Assembly (NCBI GenBank): GCA_009379825.1
Contig: WHTA01000005.1
Span: 88,132 to 152,131 of the forward strand
Reading direction: 5' to 3'
From: Streptosporangiales bacterium
GTDB lineage: Bacteria; Actinomycetota; Actinomycetes; Streptosporangiales; WHST01
Length of the DNA: 64,000 nucleotides
Part shown: positions 9,424 to 17,011 of the stretch, piece by piece
How the letters are laid out: each line of letters starts with the position of its first letter
Numbering within the stretch: the stretch's first letter is position 1
Program-made: the position numbers and the translations under genes
The notes under the pieces: generated by a model
The model's database searches: none
What the model was told of the DNA's origin: nothing
Seen by the model: only the letters and a program-made list of their open reading frames with translations

Positions 9424-9996
9424 TCAGCCGGCGGCAGAGCGCAGCCAGGCGAGCACCTGCTGGGCGTGCTCGTTCGGCGGGAAGACCGGGTAGAAGGTGT
9501 GCTCGATGTTGCCGTCGCGGACGATCAGGGTGAGCCGCTTGTAAAGCGTCATGCCGTCGGCGGTGAACGTCGGCAGGCGCAGCTCCGTAGCCAGCCGGAG
9601 CTCAGGATCCGCCAGCACGTCGAACGGCAGCCGGAGCCGGCCGGCGAGCTCGCGTTGGTAGCCGGTGTCCTGACTGGAGACGCCGAACACCTGCCCGGCC
9701 CCGACCTCGCGCAGGTCGGCGTGGTGGTCGCGGAAGTCGCACGCCTCGGTGGTGCAGCCACGCGCACCGGGGATCGCATCCCAACCCGCCGGCAGGTCGG
9801 TGCCAGGCCGGCCGGTCATGGGATAGACGTAGAGCACCGTGCGGCCGGGGCCGAGGTCGTCGAGCGCGACCTGCGTACCCGAGGTGCTCACGAGTGCGAG
9901 CTGCGGCAGCGGCAGCCCGCGAAGGTGGTCGGCCGCGCCGTCGTCGACCGGCCTGGGCAGGTCGTCCGGCAACGCAGTGAAGTTGGTGTCGCCCAT
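9424..9996 (-). CDS. Peroxiredoxin, PrxQ/BCP-like
   Basis: A 190-residue AhpC/TSA-fold protein starting at ATG 9996 behind 'GGAGAGGA'. The motif 'GCTTEACDFRDHHADL' holds two cysteines four residues apart, the arrangement of peroxidatic and resolving cysteines in PrxQ/BCP proteins. Before it lies 'TVLYVYPMTGRPG' and after it 'VFGVSSQDTGYQRELAGR', all consistent with a thiol peroxidase fold. It should reduce hydrogen peroxide or organic hydroperoxides in the cytoplasm using a thioredoxin-like partner. It is divergent from the VOC gene, with an inverted repeat in the shared 65-bp promoter region. Confidence 0.88.
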   Translation of the reverse strand: MGDTNFTALPDDLPRPVDDGAADHLRGLPLPQLALVSTSGTQVALDDLGPGRTVLYVYPMTGRPGTDLPAGWDAIPGARGCTTEACDFRDHHADLREVGAGQVFGVSSQDTGYQRELAGRLRLPFDVLADPELRLATELRLPTFTADGMTLYKRLTLIVRDGNIEHTFYPVFPPNEHAQQVLAWLRSAAG

Positions 9997-10008
9997 GGCG
10001 GTCCTCTC

Positions 10009-10028
10009 CGTGGTCGCGCACGACCACG
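10009..10028. promoter_or_regulatory. Inverted repeat in the peroxiredoxin/VOC divergent promoter
   Basis: Two perfect 8-bp arms, CGTGGTCG and CGACCACG, are separated by CGCA. The repeat lies between the two divergent starts (9996 on the minus strand, 10062 on the plus strand), the right place for an operator shared by both genes. No regulator for it is apparent nearby. The assignment rests only on symmetry and position. Confidence 0.4.
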
Positions 10029-10061
10029 CTAACCCCTTCCGCACGCTGACAAGGAGCGGCA

Positions 10062-10442
10062 ATGCGTATCGATCGGTTGGACCACCTCGTGCTCACGGTC
10101 GCGGACCTCGACGCCACCATCGACTTCTACACCAGGGTGCTGGGCATGGAAGCAGCGTCGTTCGGGGACAGCCGGCAGGCGCTGCACTTCGGGCGCAGCA
10201 AGATCAACCTCCACCAGGCCGGCCGCGAGTTCACCCCCAAGGCGGCGCAGCCGACGCCCGGCAGCGCCGATCTGTGCTTCGTCGTGGCACAGCCGATCCC
10301 CGAGGTCGCGGCCGACCTCCGCGCCGCAGGCGTGGCGATCGAGGAGGGCCCGGTGGCACGTACCGGCGCACAGGGTCCGATCACCAGCGTCTACCTGCGC
10401 GACCCTGACAGGAACCTGATCGAGCTCTGCAACTACGACTGA
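10062..10442 (+). CDS. VOC-family (glyoxalase/dioxygenase fold) protein
   Basis: A 126-residue vicinal-oxygen-chelate protein starting at ATG 10062 behind 'AAGGAG'. The first beta-alpha module begins 'RIDRLDHLVLTVADLDATI' with a candidate metal-ligand histidine, 'FYTRVLGM' follows, and the second module has 'GSADLCFVV' and ends 'VYLRDPDRNLIELCNYD', where the glutamate is the usual second ligand. This matches small bleomycin-resistance/glyoxalase-like proteins. Function could be a lyase, isomerase or resistance protein. The divergent peroxiredoxin hints at detoxification, but this is only context. Confidence 0.88.
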   Translation: MRIDRLDHLVLTVADLDATIDFYTRVLGMEAASFGDSRQALHFGRSKINLHQAGREFTPKAAQPTPGSADLCFVVAQPIPEVAADLRAAGVAIEEGPVARTGAQGPITSVYLRDPDRNLIELCNYD

Positions 10443-10465
10443 CCGGCGCCGGGTACGGTGAGCGG

Positions 10466-10879
10466 ATGGTCCAGCTGCGGGTGGAAGCTGCGGACCGCCA
10501 CCGCGGGCTGTTCGTGCTCGCCGTCGGCGGCCTGCTCGTCGGTGCGGCCATGGCGGTGTTCGGGCTGCCGCCGCTCGACCTGCACGGGCCGCTGCACAAC
10601 CTCTTCGGCATCATGGACCCGCTCTGCGGCGGCACCCGCGGCGTCTACTCCGCGATGCGCGGCGACGTGGCGAGCGCCTGGGCGTACAACCCGGCCAGCA
10701 TCCCGCTCGTCCTGGGCGCGCTGACCCTGGTCGTCAGGCATGTCGCCGGGTGGCTCACCGGACGCTGGCTGACCGTGCGGTTGCGTCCACGTTGGCTGGT
10801 CGTCACCGTAGCGGTGGTGCTGGTGGTGGCACTCGGGGTGAACCAGCAGCTCCACGCCGACCTGCTGATGCGGCCCTGA
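10466..10879 (+). CDS. DUF2752 membrane protein
   Basis: A 137-residue protein with three hydrophobic segments: about 14-32, 75-93 and 110-126. Between the first two is the DUF2752 signature: 'MDPLCGGTRGVYSAMRGD' followed by 'AWAYNPASIPL', in which the conserved Cys-Gly-x-Thr-Arg is retained. Proteins of this family are small integral membrane proteins of unknown role found widely in actinobacteria. It lies 24 bp after the VOC gene and could be read from the same promoter. Nothing in the context assigns a function. Confidence 0.82.
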   Translation: MVQLRVEAADRHRGLFVLAVGGLLVGAAMAVFGLPPLDLHGPLHNLFGIMDPLCGGTRGVYSAMRGDVASAWAYNPASIPLVLGALTLVVRHVAGWLTGRWLTVRLRPRWLVVTVAVVLVVALGVNQQLHADLLMRP

Positions 10880-10890
10880 GCGCCGTACGG

Positions 10891-11283
10891 TCAGTCGACC
10901 CGGCGCCGGGTGCCGGCGGCCTCGAGGTAGCCGGCGTCGAGGTCGAGGACGAGCTCGTCGCCGGCTGCGATGCCGGTGGTGTCGCACTCGGCGACGGGCA
11001 GGCCACTGTTGATCGCGTTGCGGAAGAAGATGCGGGCGAACGGCTGCGCCACCACCGCGGCGACGCCGCATGCGCTGAGCACCCGCGGCGCGGTCTCGCG
11101 CGACGAGCCGCAGCCGAAGTTCCTGCCGGCGACGACGAGGTCGCCCGGCCGCACCCGGTCGACGAAGTCGGGGTCGATGTCCTCGAACGTGTGCCTGGCC
11201 ATGGTCGCGATGTCCAGTGCGGACGCCTTGTGCTGGGCGGCGATGATGACGTCGGTGTTCACGTCGTCGCCGAACCTGTGCAC
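10891..11283 (-). CDS. Aconitase-family small subunit (LeuD-like)
   Basis: A 130-residue swivel-domain subunit of the LeuD/homoaconitase type. It starts with 'VHRFGDDVNTDVIIAAQHKA', the canonical opening of this family, and contains 'VVAGRNFGCGSSRETAPRVL', the substrate-binding loop, then 'NAINSGLPVAEC'. The only convenient start in frame is GTG 11283, 14 bp after the large-subunit stop; the family usually has a few more residues in front. With the large subunit it would form a heterodimeric hydro-lyase that moves a hydroxyl group on a C4-C7 dicarboxylate or tricarboxylate. Its operon is not a leucine operon, so another substrate is likely. Confidence 0.87.
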   Translation of the reverse strand: MHRFGDDVNTDVIIAAQHKASALDIATMARHTFEDIDPDFVDRVRPGDLVVAGRNFGCGSSRETAPRVLSACGVAAVVAQPFARIFFRNAINSGLPVAECDTTGIAAGDELVLDLDAGYLEAAGTRRRVD

Positions 11284-11297
11284 CCGGCCGCTGGCCC

Positions 11298-12521
11298 TTA
11301 GGCAGCCACCTCCCGCGGGTCGACGATCTCGCCCGCGATCGCGGCTGCCATCACGGTCGCCGGCGATGTCAGGCAGATGGACGCGTTGCGGTTGCCCGTA
11401 CGGCCGACGAAGTTGCGCGGCGCGCTGGTGATCATGTTCTCGCCGTCGCCAGGCACGCCGAACGCGGAGGCGCCCGTACAGCCACTGCAGCCCGGCGTCC
11501 CCCAGACCGCGCCCGCGGACACGAACTCCTCGACCAGTCCCCCGCGCAGCGCGTCGAAGTACGTGTTGCGCGACGCCGGCGCGACGAACAGCCGCACGCC
11601 TGGGGCGAGTCGGTTGCCGCGCAACAGCTCGGCCGCGGCGCGTAGGTCCTCCAGCTGACCGTTCGCGCTCGTGCCAATGGTCGCCTGGCTGATCGGCGTG
11701 CCGGCGACGGCGCTCACCGGCTGGACGTCGTCCGGCCGCGGCGGCAGCGCCACCTGCGGCACGAGGGCGGCCACGTCGATCTCGTGCACGGCGGCGAACT
11801 CGGCGTCGTCGTCGGAGGTGTGCGCCGGGCGCGGGTGGTGTCGTCGACGCCGACCAGACCGAACTTCGCGCCCATCTCGAAGGCCATGTTCGTCATGGTC
11901 ATCCGCGCCTGCACAGACAGCGCGGCCAGTGTACTCGACCGCCTGGTACGTCGCGCCGTCCGCGCCCAGCTCGCCGAGCACGGCGAGCACGATGTCCTTC
12001 GCGTACACCCCGCGCTGCGGTTCGCCGGCGAGGACGATCCGGCGGGTCGGCGGCACCTTGAACCAGAGCTTGCCCAGCATCATGGCGACGGCCAGGTCGG
12101 TGGAGCCGACACCGGTGGCGAGCAGCCCGAACGCGCCGGCGGTGCAGGTGTGCGAGTCGGAGCCGACGACGATCCGGCCCGGCATCGCGTGTCCCTCCTC
12201 CGGCAGCACCTGGTGCGAGATGCCGCGGCCGATGTCGTACAGCCACACCCCTTGGTCGCGCGCGAAGCTGCGCATCTCGTTGTGCAGCTCGGATACGGCG
12301 GTGGTGTGCACGTTCGGTGCGTGGTCCAGGAACAGCGCGACCCTGCTGGGGTCGAAGACGCGGTCGCCACCGAGCTCGCGGAACGTCTGCGTCGGCTGCG
12401 CCCGGTTGCCGTCGTGGGAGAACACGAAGTCGACGGGCGAGACCACGATGTCGCCGGCGCGCGCGTCGTGGCCGGTGTGCTCGGTGAAGATCTTCTCGAC
12501 GAGTGTCCGCCCCACGGTCAA
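11298..12521 (-). CDS. Aconitase-family large subunit (LeuC-like), with an out-of-frame internal segment
   Basis: An iron-sulfur hydro-lyase subunit of about 407 residues. The cluster ligands are in 'VGSDSHTCTAGAFG' and 'GTPGCSGCTGASAFG', and 'NFVGRTGNRNA' is the usual 3' motif. The frame is open throughout, but between about 11825 and 11928 it reads an alien basic stretch; the real family sequence ('VQARMTMTNMAFEMG', 'GLVGVDDTTRA') sits one frame over. Two opposite indels therefore bracket roughly 105 bp. The start codon TTG 12521 overlaps the flavoprotein stop. The enzyme partners the small subunit downstream. Either it carries a tolerated 35-residue scramble, which seems unlikely in this region, or the consensus has two errors. 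Confidence 0.8.
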   Translation of the reverse strand: MTVGRTLVEKIFTEHTGHDARAGDIVVSPVDFVFSHDGNRAQPTQTFRELGGDRVFDPSRVALFLDHAPNVHTTAVSELHNEMRSFARDQGVWLYDIGRGISHQVLPEEGHAMPGRIVVGSDSHTCTAGAFGLLATGVGSTDLAVAMMLGKLWFKVPPTRRIVLAGEPQRGVYAKDIVLAVLGELGADGATYQAVEYTGRAVCAGADDHDEHGLRDGREVRSGRRRRHHPRPAHTSDDDAEFAAVHEIDVAALVPQVALPPRPDDVQPVSAVAGTPISQATIGTSANGQLEDLRAAAELLRGNRLAPGVRLFVAPASRNTYFDALRGGLVEEFVSAGAVWGTPGCSGCTGASAFGVPGDGENMITSAPRNFVGRTGNRNASICLTSPATVMAAAIAGEIVDPREVAA

Positions 12522-14014
12522 CCGGCGGCGTGCTGGCCGGCGAGGCGGCCGAAGACCGCGCCCGCGGTGAGACCGGAGCCACCGGGGTAGTTACCGGAGA
12601 ACAGCCCACCGACGAGCTCGCCGGCGGCGAACAGGCCGGGGATCGGCGCACCACCGGCGTCGAGCACCTGCGCGCGCTCGTCCACGTGCACGCCGCCGAA
12701 GGTGAACGTGATGCCGCAGGCAACGGCGAACCCGTAGTACGGCGGTGTGTCGATCGGCGTGGCCCAGTTCGACTTCGGCGGGTCGACCGCGGCGCTCTTG
12801 CCGTCCTTGACGGCCGGGTCGAACGGACGCGGGTCGGCGGCGGCGTTGAACGCCTCGACGGTGGCGGCCAGCCCGTCCGGGTCGATGTCCAGCGCCTTGG
12901 CGAGGTCGACGACGGTGTCCGCCTGCGCACCGGTGATGGGCGAGCTGTCGTACTCCAGGGTGCGCAGGATGGGACGGGTCTTCGCGTCGAAGATCTGCAC
13001 GGCCCTGCCGTCCGGCTGGGCGAGTATCTCCTTGCCGTACTTGGCGTAGGTGAAGTTGCGGTAGTCCGCGCCCTCGTCCACGAACCGCTCGCCGCGGTTG
13101 TTGACCACGATGCCGATCGGGTAGCTCTGCCGGGTGAGCTGGTTGGTGAGCACCCGTTCGCCGCCGCCGGGCGGTGCGCCGGCGTCCCACTGCACGCTGT
13201 GGCAGCTGCCCCAGTCGCCGTGCCGGTCCGCGCCCGCGACGATCGCGTACTCCAGCACCTCGCCGGTGTTGTGTGGGCTGCCACGTACGATGGCGCGTTC
13301 CCAGCCGGGGCCGAGGTGTTGCGCACGCAGCGTCGGGTTCGCCTCGAAGCCGCCCGCGGCGAGCACCACCGCGCCGGCATGCACCGTGTACTCGCCGTCG
13401 GCGTCCCGGCAACGGACGCCGACGACCCGTCCGGCCTCGGTCACCAAGCCGGTGGCCGCGGTGCCGTAACGGATCTCGACGCCGGAAGCGCGCGCGGCGG
13501 CGGTGTGTTGCTGCATCAGCCCCTTGCCACCGCCGACGACGCCGAGGACAAGGCCACCGAAGAACTGGTACCTGCCGTCGACCACGTACGTCTGCCGCTC
13601 GTGGATCAGCCGGAAGCGCAACCCGACGTCGTGCAGCCAGCGCACGGTCTCCGTGCTGCGCCCGACGAGCACGTCGGCCATCGCCGGGTCGCAGCGGCCT
13701 TCGGTGATCCTGTCCAGGTCGGCACGGAACGTCGCCTTCGGGTACGGCGGGACGTCGGCGTCCGGCAGCAGCGCCTTCGACTCGGCGTCGAGCAGCGGCA
13801 CCAGGTCGTCGACGCTGTCGAAGCCGACCCGGAACGCGCCTGCCGTGTAGTACGAGTTGCCGCCGGCCTCGTCCTCGGGCGCCTTCTCCAGCACGAGGAC
13901 CCTGGCGCCGCCCGCGCGTGCCGCGTGCGCTGCGCTGAACGCCGCGTTGCCCGCACCGACGACCAGCACGTCGACCGTGTCGTCCCGCCTCGCTGGCGAT
14001 CCTGCACCTGCCAC
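12518..14014 (-). CDS. FAD-dependent dehydrogenase, tricarballylate dehydrogenase (TcuA)-like
   Basis: A 498-residue FAD_binding_2 flavoprotein. I chose GTG 14014 because it follows 'AGGGTGGAGGCGCAG'; a longer frame from ATG 14065 would place the start inside the operator. The flavin motif 'LVVGAGNAAFSAAHAA' with 'EDEAGGNSYYTAGAF' matches TcuA, which oxidises tricarballylate to cis-aconitate; fumarate reductases and ketosteroid dehydrogenases share the fold. The C-terminus has 'GITFTFGGVHVDERAQVL' and 'GNYPGGSGLTAGAVFGRLAG'. It is coupled to the aconitase-like subunits, which makes a carboxylic-acid substrate plausible. A paralogue lies at 19694-21196. No TcuB-like electron-transfer partner is seen in the window. 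Confidence 0.85.
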   Translation of the reverse strand: MAGAGSPARRDDTVDVLVVGAGNAAFSAAHAARAGGARVLVLEKAPEDEAGGNSYYTAGAFRVGFDSVDDLVPLLDAESKALLPDADVPPYPKATFRADLDRITEGRCDPAMADVLVGRSTETVRWLHDVGLRFRLIHERQTYVVDGRYQFFGGLVLGVVGGGKGLMQQHTAAARASGVEIRYGTAATGLVTEAGRVVGVRCRDADGEYTVHAGAVVLAAGGFEANPTLRAQHLGPGWERAIVRGSPHNTGEVLEYAIVAGADRHGDWGSCHSVQWDAGAPPGGGERVLTNQLTRQSYPIGIVVNNRGERFVDEGADYRNFTYAKYGKEILAQPDGRAVQIFDAKTRPILRTLEYDSSPITGAQADTVVDLAKALDIDPDGLAATVEAFNAAADPRPFDPAVKDGKSAAVDPPKSNWATPIDTPPYYGFAVACGITFTFGGVHVDERAQVLDAGGAPIPGLFAAGELVGGLFSGNYPGGSGLTAGAVFGRLAGQHAAG

Positions 14015-14059
14015 CTGCGCCTCCACCCTTTTGCCGGTAGACTCAATACTGAATACTAG

Positions 14060-14069
14060 TTGCATGCAA
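14060..14069. promoter_or_regulatory. TTGCATGCAA palindrome, candidate GntR operator
   Basis: A perfect 10-bp palindrome lies between the TcuA-like gene (minus strand) and the GntR gene (plus strand). Just inside it, at about 14045-14057, is a tandem AATACT repeat. A near-identical element lies at the head of the second operon (24044). FCD-type GntR proteins bind short palindromes of this style, usually at their own divergent promoters. Binding by the adjacent regulator is inferred. Confidence 0.55.
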
Positions 14070-14127
14070 TCACGTTTGGCGAGCGGTTCGAGACGTCCCC
14101 TCCGGACGAACGACTAGGGTCAGGACC

Positions 14128-14865
14128 ATGAAGACTGCGCGCGACGGTCGGGCCGACGCGGCGGGCACCGCCCCCGGGTCGGACGGCCCGCGGGTGCTGC
14201 GTGCCTACCTCGGCGAAGGGCCGCTGCGCGGGCGCACCACCGAGGCCGTGACCGAAGCGCTGCGAGAGGCGATCCTCGACGGCGCGATCGCCGCCTCCAC
14301 CTGGCTGCGCGAGGACGAGCTGGCCGCCGTGTTCGAGGTGAGCCGCACACCCGTGCGCGAGGCGCTGCGGCTGCTCGCGGACGAGGGCCTGGTGGTGAAG
14401 ACGGCGAACCAGGGCGCGGTCGTGGCGCAGATGTCGGTCGAGGACGTGCTCGCGCTCTACGTCGTGCGCGAGAACCTGGAGGGCCTCGCGGCGCGCCTGG
14501 CGGCGACCAGGCAGCCGGCCGGCCTGGCCGACCGACTGGACGCCATCAACGAACAGCTGGCGCGGGACGCGGAGATCGGCGACCTCGCCACCATGGTGCG
14601 TCGGAACCTCGAGTTCCACCGGGAGATCAGGCTCGCCACGGACAACGGATACCTGGACCGTTTCCTCGGCCAGGTCGAGCACGCCGTCCGCCGGCTGCCG
14701 TCGTCGACGCTGGCCCAACCGGAGCGCAGGAAGGCCGCATTGGACGAGCACCGGGCGATCATCGCGGCGATCCGCGCAGGCGACCGCGACGCGGCCGCGA
14801 ACGCCGCCCAGCTGCACCTGCGCAACGCACGCGCGAGCCGGATCGCGGACCTCATCGGCGACTGA
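14128..14865 (+). CDS. GntR-family regulator, FCD subfamily
   Basis: A 245-residue regulator. The winged helix-turn-helix covers about residues 38-105 with 'TEALREAILDGAIAASTWLR', 'ELAAVFEVSRTPVREALRLL' and 'DEGLVVKTANQGAVV'. The C-terminal FCD ligand domain follows, with the metal/acid-binding pattern in 'RRNLEFHREIRLATDNGYL' and 'LDEHRAIIAAIRAGDRDAAA'. FCD domains commonly sense organic acids, fitting the surrounding catabolic genes. It is divergent from the TcuA-like gene across the TTGCATGCAA element and convergent with the LLM gene. It probably represses both minus-strand units until the substrate is present. Confidence 0.92.
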   Translation: MKTARDGRADAAGTAPGSDGPRVLRAYLGEGPLRGRTTEAVTEALREAILDGAIAASTWLREDELAAVFEVSRTPVREALRLLADEGLVVKTANQGAVVAQMSVEDVLALYVVRENLEGLAARLAATRQPAGLADRLDAINEQLARDAEIGDLATMVRRNLEFHREIRLATDNGYLDRFLGQVEHAVRRLPSSTLAQPERRKAALDEHRAIIAAIRAGDRDAAANAAQLHLRNARASRIADLIGD

Positions 14866-14878
14866 CACCTGCTGTACG

Positions 14879-15910
14879 TCAGGGCAGCAGCGGCCGCAGG
14901 TCGGTGATGATCGACTCCAGGTGTTCCGTGGTGTCGTTGATCGGCGTGAACAGGTACCCGTCGATGCGTTCCAGCGACGCCGTCTGCACGCGGATGCGCT
15001 CCGCGATCTCCTCCGGCGTGCCGATCAGGTACGTCGCGCGCGCATCGTCGTAGTCACCGGGGAAGTACCTGGCGAGTACCGCCTCGCAGGCGCGGCGCTC
15101 GGCGTCGTCGCGGACGATGGCGATCCAGTGCGCGTAGACGATGTCGATCTCGTCCGGCTTCCTGCCGGCGTCCGTCGCCGCGGCCGCGACGATGTTCCAG
15201 CCCTGCGCCAGCTGTGCCGGGTCAAGCTGGCGCTTGTGGCCCGCCGAGTAGGTCAACGGCACCCAGCCGTCCGCGACCCGGCCGACCCGCTGCAATGCAC
15301 GGTGCTGCGCGTCGCTCATCCGGCCGGACCAGGTCACCGCGTCGTCCGGCGCGAAGGAGCCCAGCCACACCGGCGGGCCCGGCCGCTGCACCGGGCGGGG
15401 CAGCACGCAGACGTCGTCGAGCTGCCACCACTGCCCGTCCGCGGTCACCGACTCGCCGGTCCACAGCTGGCGGACCAGCTCGATGCCCTCTTCCATCTGC
15501 GCACCGCGGCGGCGCCGGTCGACGCCGAACATGCGCAGCTCGGGGTCGCTCCATCCGGAGCCCGCGCCGAACACGTAACGCCCGCCGGACAACACGTCCA
15601 GGCTCGCGGTGAGCTTCGCCAGCACCGCGGGATGCCGGAACGGCACGACGGCGACCAGTGTCGCCAACCGCAGCCGGGACGTACGCGCCGCGACCGCGGA
15701 CAACATCAGGAACGGGTCGACCATGGTGCCGCCGTACACCGGCAGCCCGGTGCTGCCGCGGGCCGCGGCGAGCAGTCGGTCGAGGACGAACAGCATGTCG
15801 TAGCCGAGGTGTTCCGCCTGCACCGCCCACTCGACGGCGGCTTGCGTCTCGGCCACGGTGTCGTCGGTCAACCAGGTCGGCGGTCGTACACCGAGGAACG
15901 GTTCAGGCAC
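14879..15910 (-). CDS. LLM-class flavin-dependent oxidoreductase
   Basis: A 343-residue luciferase-like monooxygenase-fold protein starting at GTG 15910 behind 'GGAGG'. Recognisable segments are 'AEHLGYDMLFVLDRLLAA', 'PFLMLSAVAARTSRLRLATL', 'HPAVLAKLTASLDVLSGGRY' and 'GAGSGWSDPELRMFG', all usual in F420- or FMN-dependent LLM enzymes. The C-terminus 'YLIGTPEEIAERIRVQ' is typical. Actinobacterial members often use F420. It is the last gene of the long minus-strand unit, 9 bp after the PrpF-like gene. It might oxidise an aldehyde, alcohol or unsaturated acid in that pathway. Confidence 0.87.
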   Translation of the reverse strand: MPEPFLGVRPPTWLTDDTVAETQAAVEWAVQAEHLGYDMLFVLDRLLAAARGSTGLPVYGGTMVDPFLMLSAVAARTSRLRLATLVAVVPFRHPAVLAKLTASLDVLSGGRYVFGAGSGWSDPELRMFGVDRRRRGAQMEEGIELVRQLWTGESVTADGQWWQLDDVCVLPRPVQRPGPPVWLGSFAPDDAVTWSGRMSDAQHRALQRVGRVADGWVPLTYSAGHKRQLDPAQLAQGWNIVAAAATDAGRKPDEIDIVYAHWIAIVRDDAERRACEAVLARYFPGDYDDARATYLIGTPEEIAERIRVQTASLERIDGYLFTPINDTTEHLESIITDLRPLLP

Positions 15911-15919
15911 TGAAGCCTC

Positions 15920-17011
15920 CTAGCCGGGTAGGTGGACGGTGCCGGACATCAACCGGCGTGCGGTTCGTACGGCACCTACAGAGCGCACTGTGCTGTCGGA
16001 GGCGACGTCGGCGAGCACGTCCACCACACCCTTCGGGTGCCGGATACGCACGGTCTCGTCCGCCACCGGGCGGGCTGTACCTGCTGCGACGGTGCCTGGC
16101 AACCGGACGGCGGCGCCGAGGCACAGGGCGGCGGTCATCGGCAGCGCGTGATGTACGGCGCCCATCGACACCCCCACCGCCGCGATGTCGTGGCCGTCGT
16201 CGACCGGTTCGCCGAGTAACACCAGCCGCGGGACGATGGCGGAACGCTCGGCCGCGTCCTGCGGGTCGTCGACCCGGCCGAGGGCGACGGCACATGCGCC
16301 GCGCATCCACTCCAGCCGGCGCAGCAGCTCGGGGTCACGGTTCAGCTCGGGTGGGGAGGCGTCCGCGACGGTCACGCCGAGCGCCTTCGCGGGCACGAAC
16401 GCCATCGGGTGCGCGACGTCGACGACGCTCACCTCCACGTCACCGTGCGGGCCGGGAACCACGGCCGTCGGCCCACCGGTCGGCAGGGCCGTGCCGAACA
16501 CCGAACCGCCGGGGTCGAGATACCTGGTGACCACAGGCGCACCGGGCCTGGGCACGCCGGGGACGACGTGCTCGCCGTCGTATCTCGCGCGGCCGTCGCG
16601 CACCTGCACCTCCGCGGTGATCGCGACGCCGGTGTTGCCGTTGCGCAGTCGCACAGTGGTGACCGGCTCGACGGCCTCGACCAGGCCCTCGTCGATGGCG
16701 AACGGCCCGACGGCGGAGGTGAGGTTCCCGCAGTTGCCCGACCAGTCGACGACCGGCCGGTCCACGCCGACCTGCGCGAACCAGTACGTCACGTCGTCGC
16801 CGTCGACACCGGGTTCGACGACGACCAGCTTGCTGGTGCTCGAGTACGTGCCGCCGAGCCCGTCGATCTGCATCGGGTCAGGGCTGCCCATGACGGCGAG
16901 CACGACCGCGTCGCGCTCCGGGCCGGCGGGCGGCACGTCGCGCGTGTGCACGAAGACGCCCTTGCTGGTCCCGCCGCGCATCAGCACCGCAGGCAACCCC
17001 GGTGGGTTCAT
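15920..17011 (-). CDS. PrpF-family isomerase/tautomerase
   Basis: A 363-residue PrpF protein with the diaminopimelate-epimerase-like fold. The family signature opens the protein: 'AVLMRGGTSKGVFVHTRDVP', then 'AVMGSPDPMQIDGLGGTYSS' and 'TSKLVVVEP'; 'DWSGNCGNLTSAVGPFAIDE' carries the catalytic-type cysteine. Known members isomerise aconitate or 2-methylaconitate (PrpF) or 4-oxalomesaconate (GalD). Its presence beside aconitase-like and TcuA-like genes suggests double-bond migration in an aconitate-type intermediate. The start overlaps the upstream stop by 4 bp. Confidence 0.9.
   Translation of the reverse strand: MNPPGLPAVLMRGGTSKGVFVHTRDVPPAGPERDAVVLAVMGSPDPMQIDGLGGTYSSTSKLVVVEPGVDGDDVTYWFAQVGVDRPVVDWSGNCGNLTSAVGPFAIDEGLVEAVEPVTTVRLRNGNTGVAITAEVQVRDGRARYDGEHVVPGVPRPGAPVVTRYLDPGGSVFGTALPTGGPTAVVPGPHGDVEVSVVDVAHPMAFVPAKALGVTVADASPPELNRDPELLRRLEWMRGACAVALGRVDDPQDAAERSAIVPRLVLLGEPVDDGHDIAAVGVSMGAVHHALPMTAALCLGAAVRLPGTVAAGTARPVADETVRIRHPKGVVDVLADVASDSTVRSVGAVRTARRLMSGTVHLPG

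Noticed and set aside
10891..12521. Calling the aconitase-like subunits leucine-biosynthesis LeuCD
   Set aside because: They sit behind a TcuA-like flavoprotein under a GntR promoter with no other leucine gene, so isopropylmalate is an unlikely substrate.
14866..14892. CTGCTG...CAGCAG hairpin between the converging GntR and LLM genes
   Set aside because: Only a 6-bp stem without a T-run; too weak to call a terminator.
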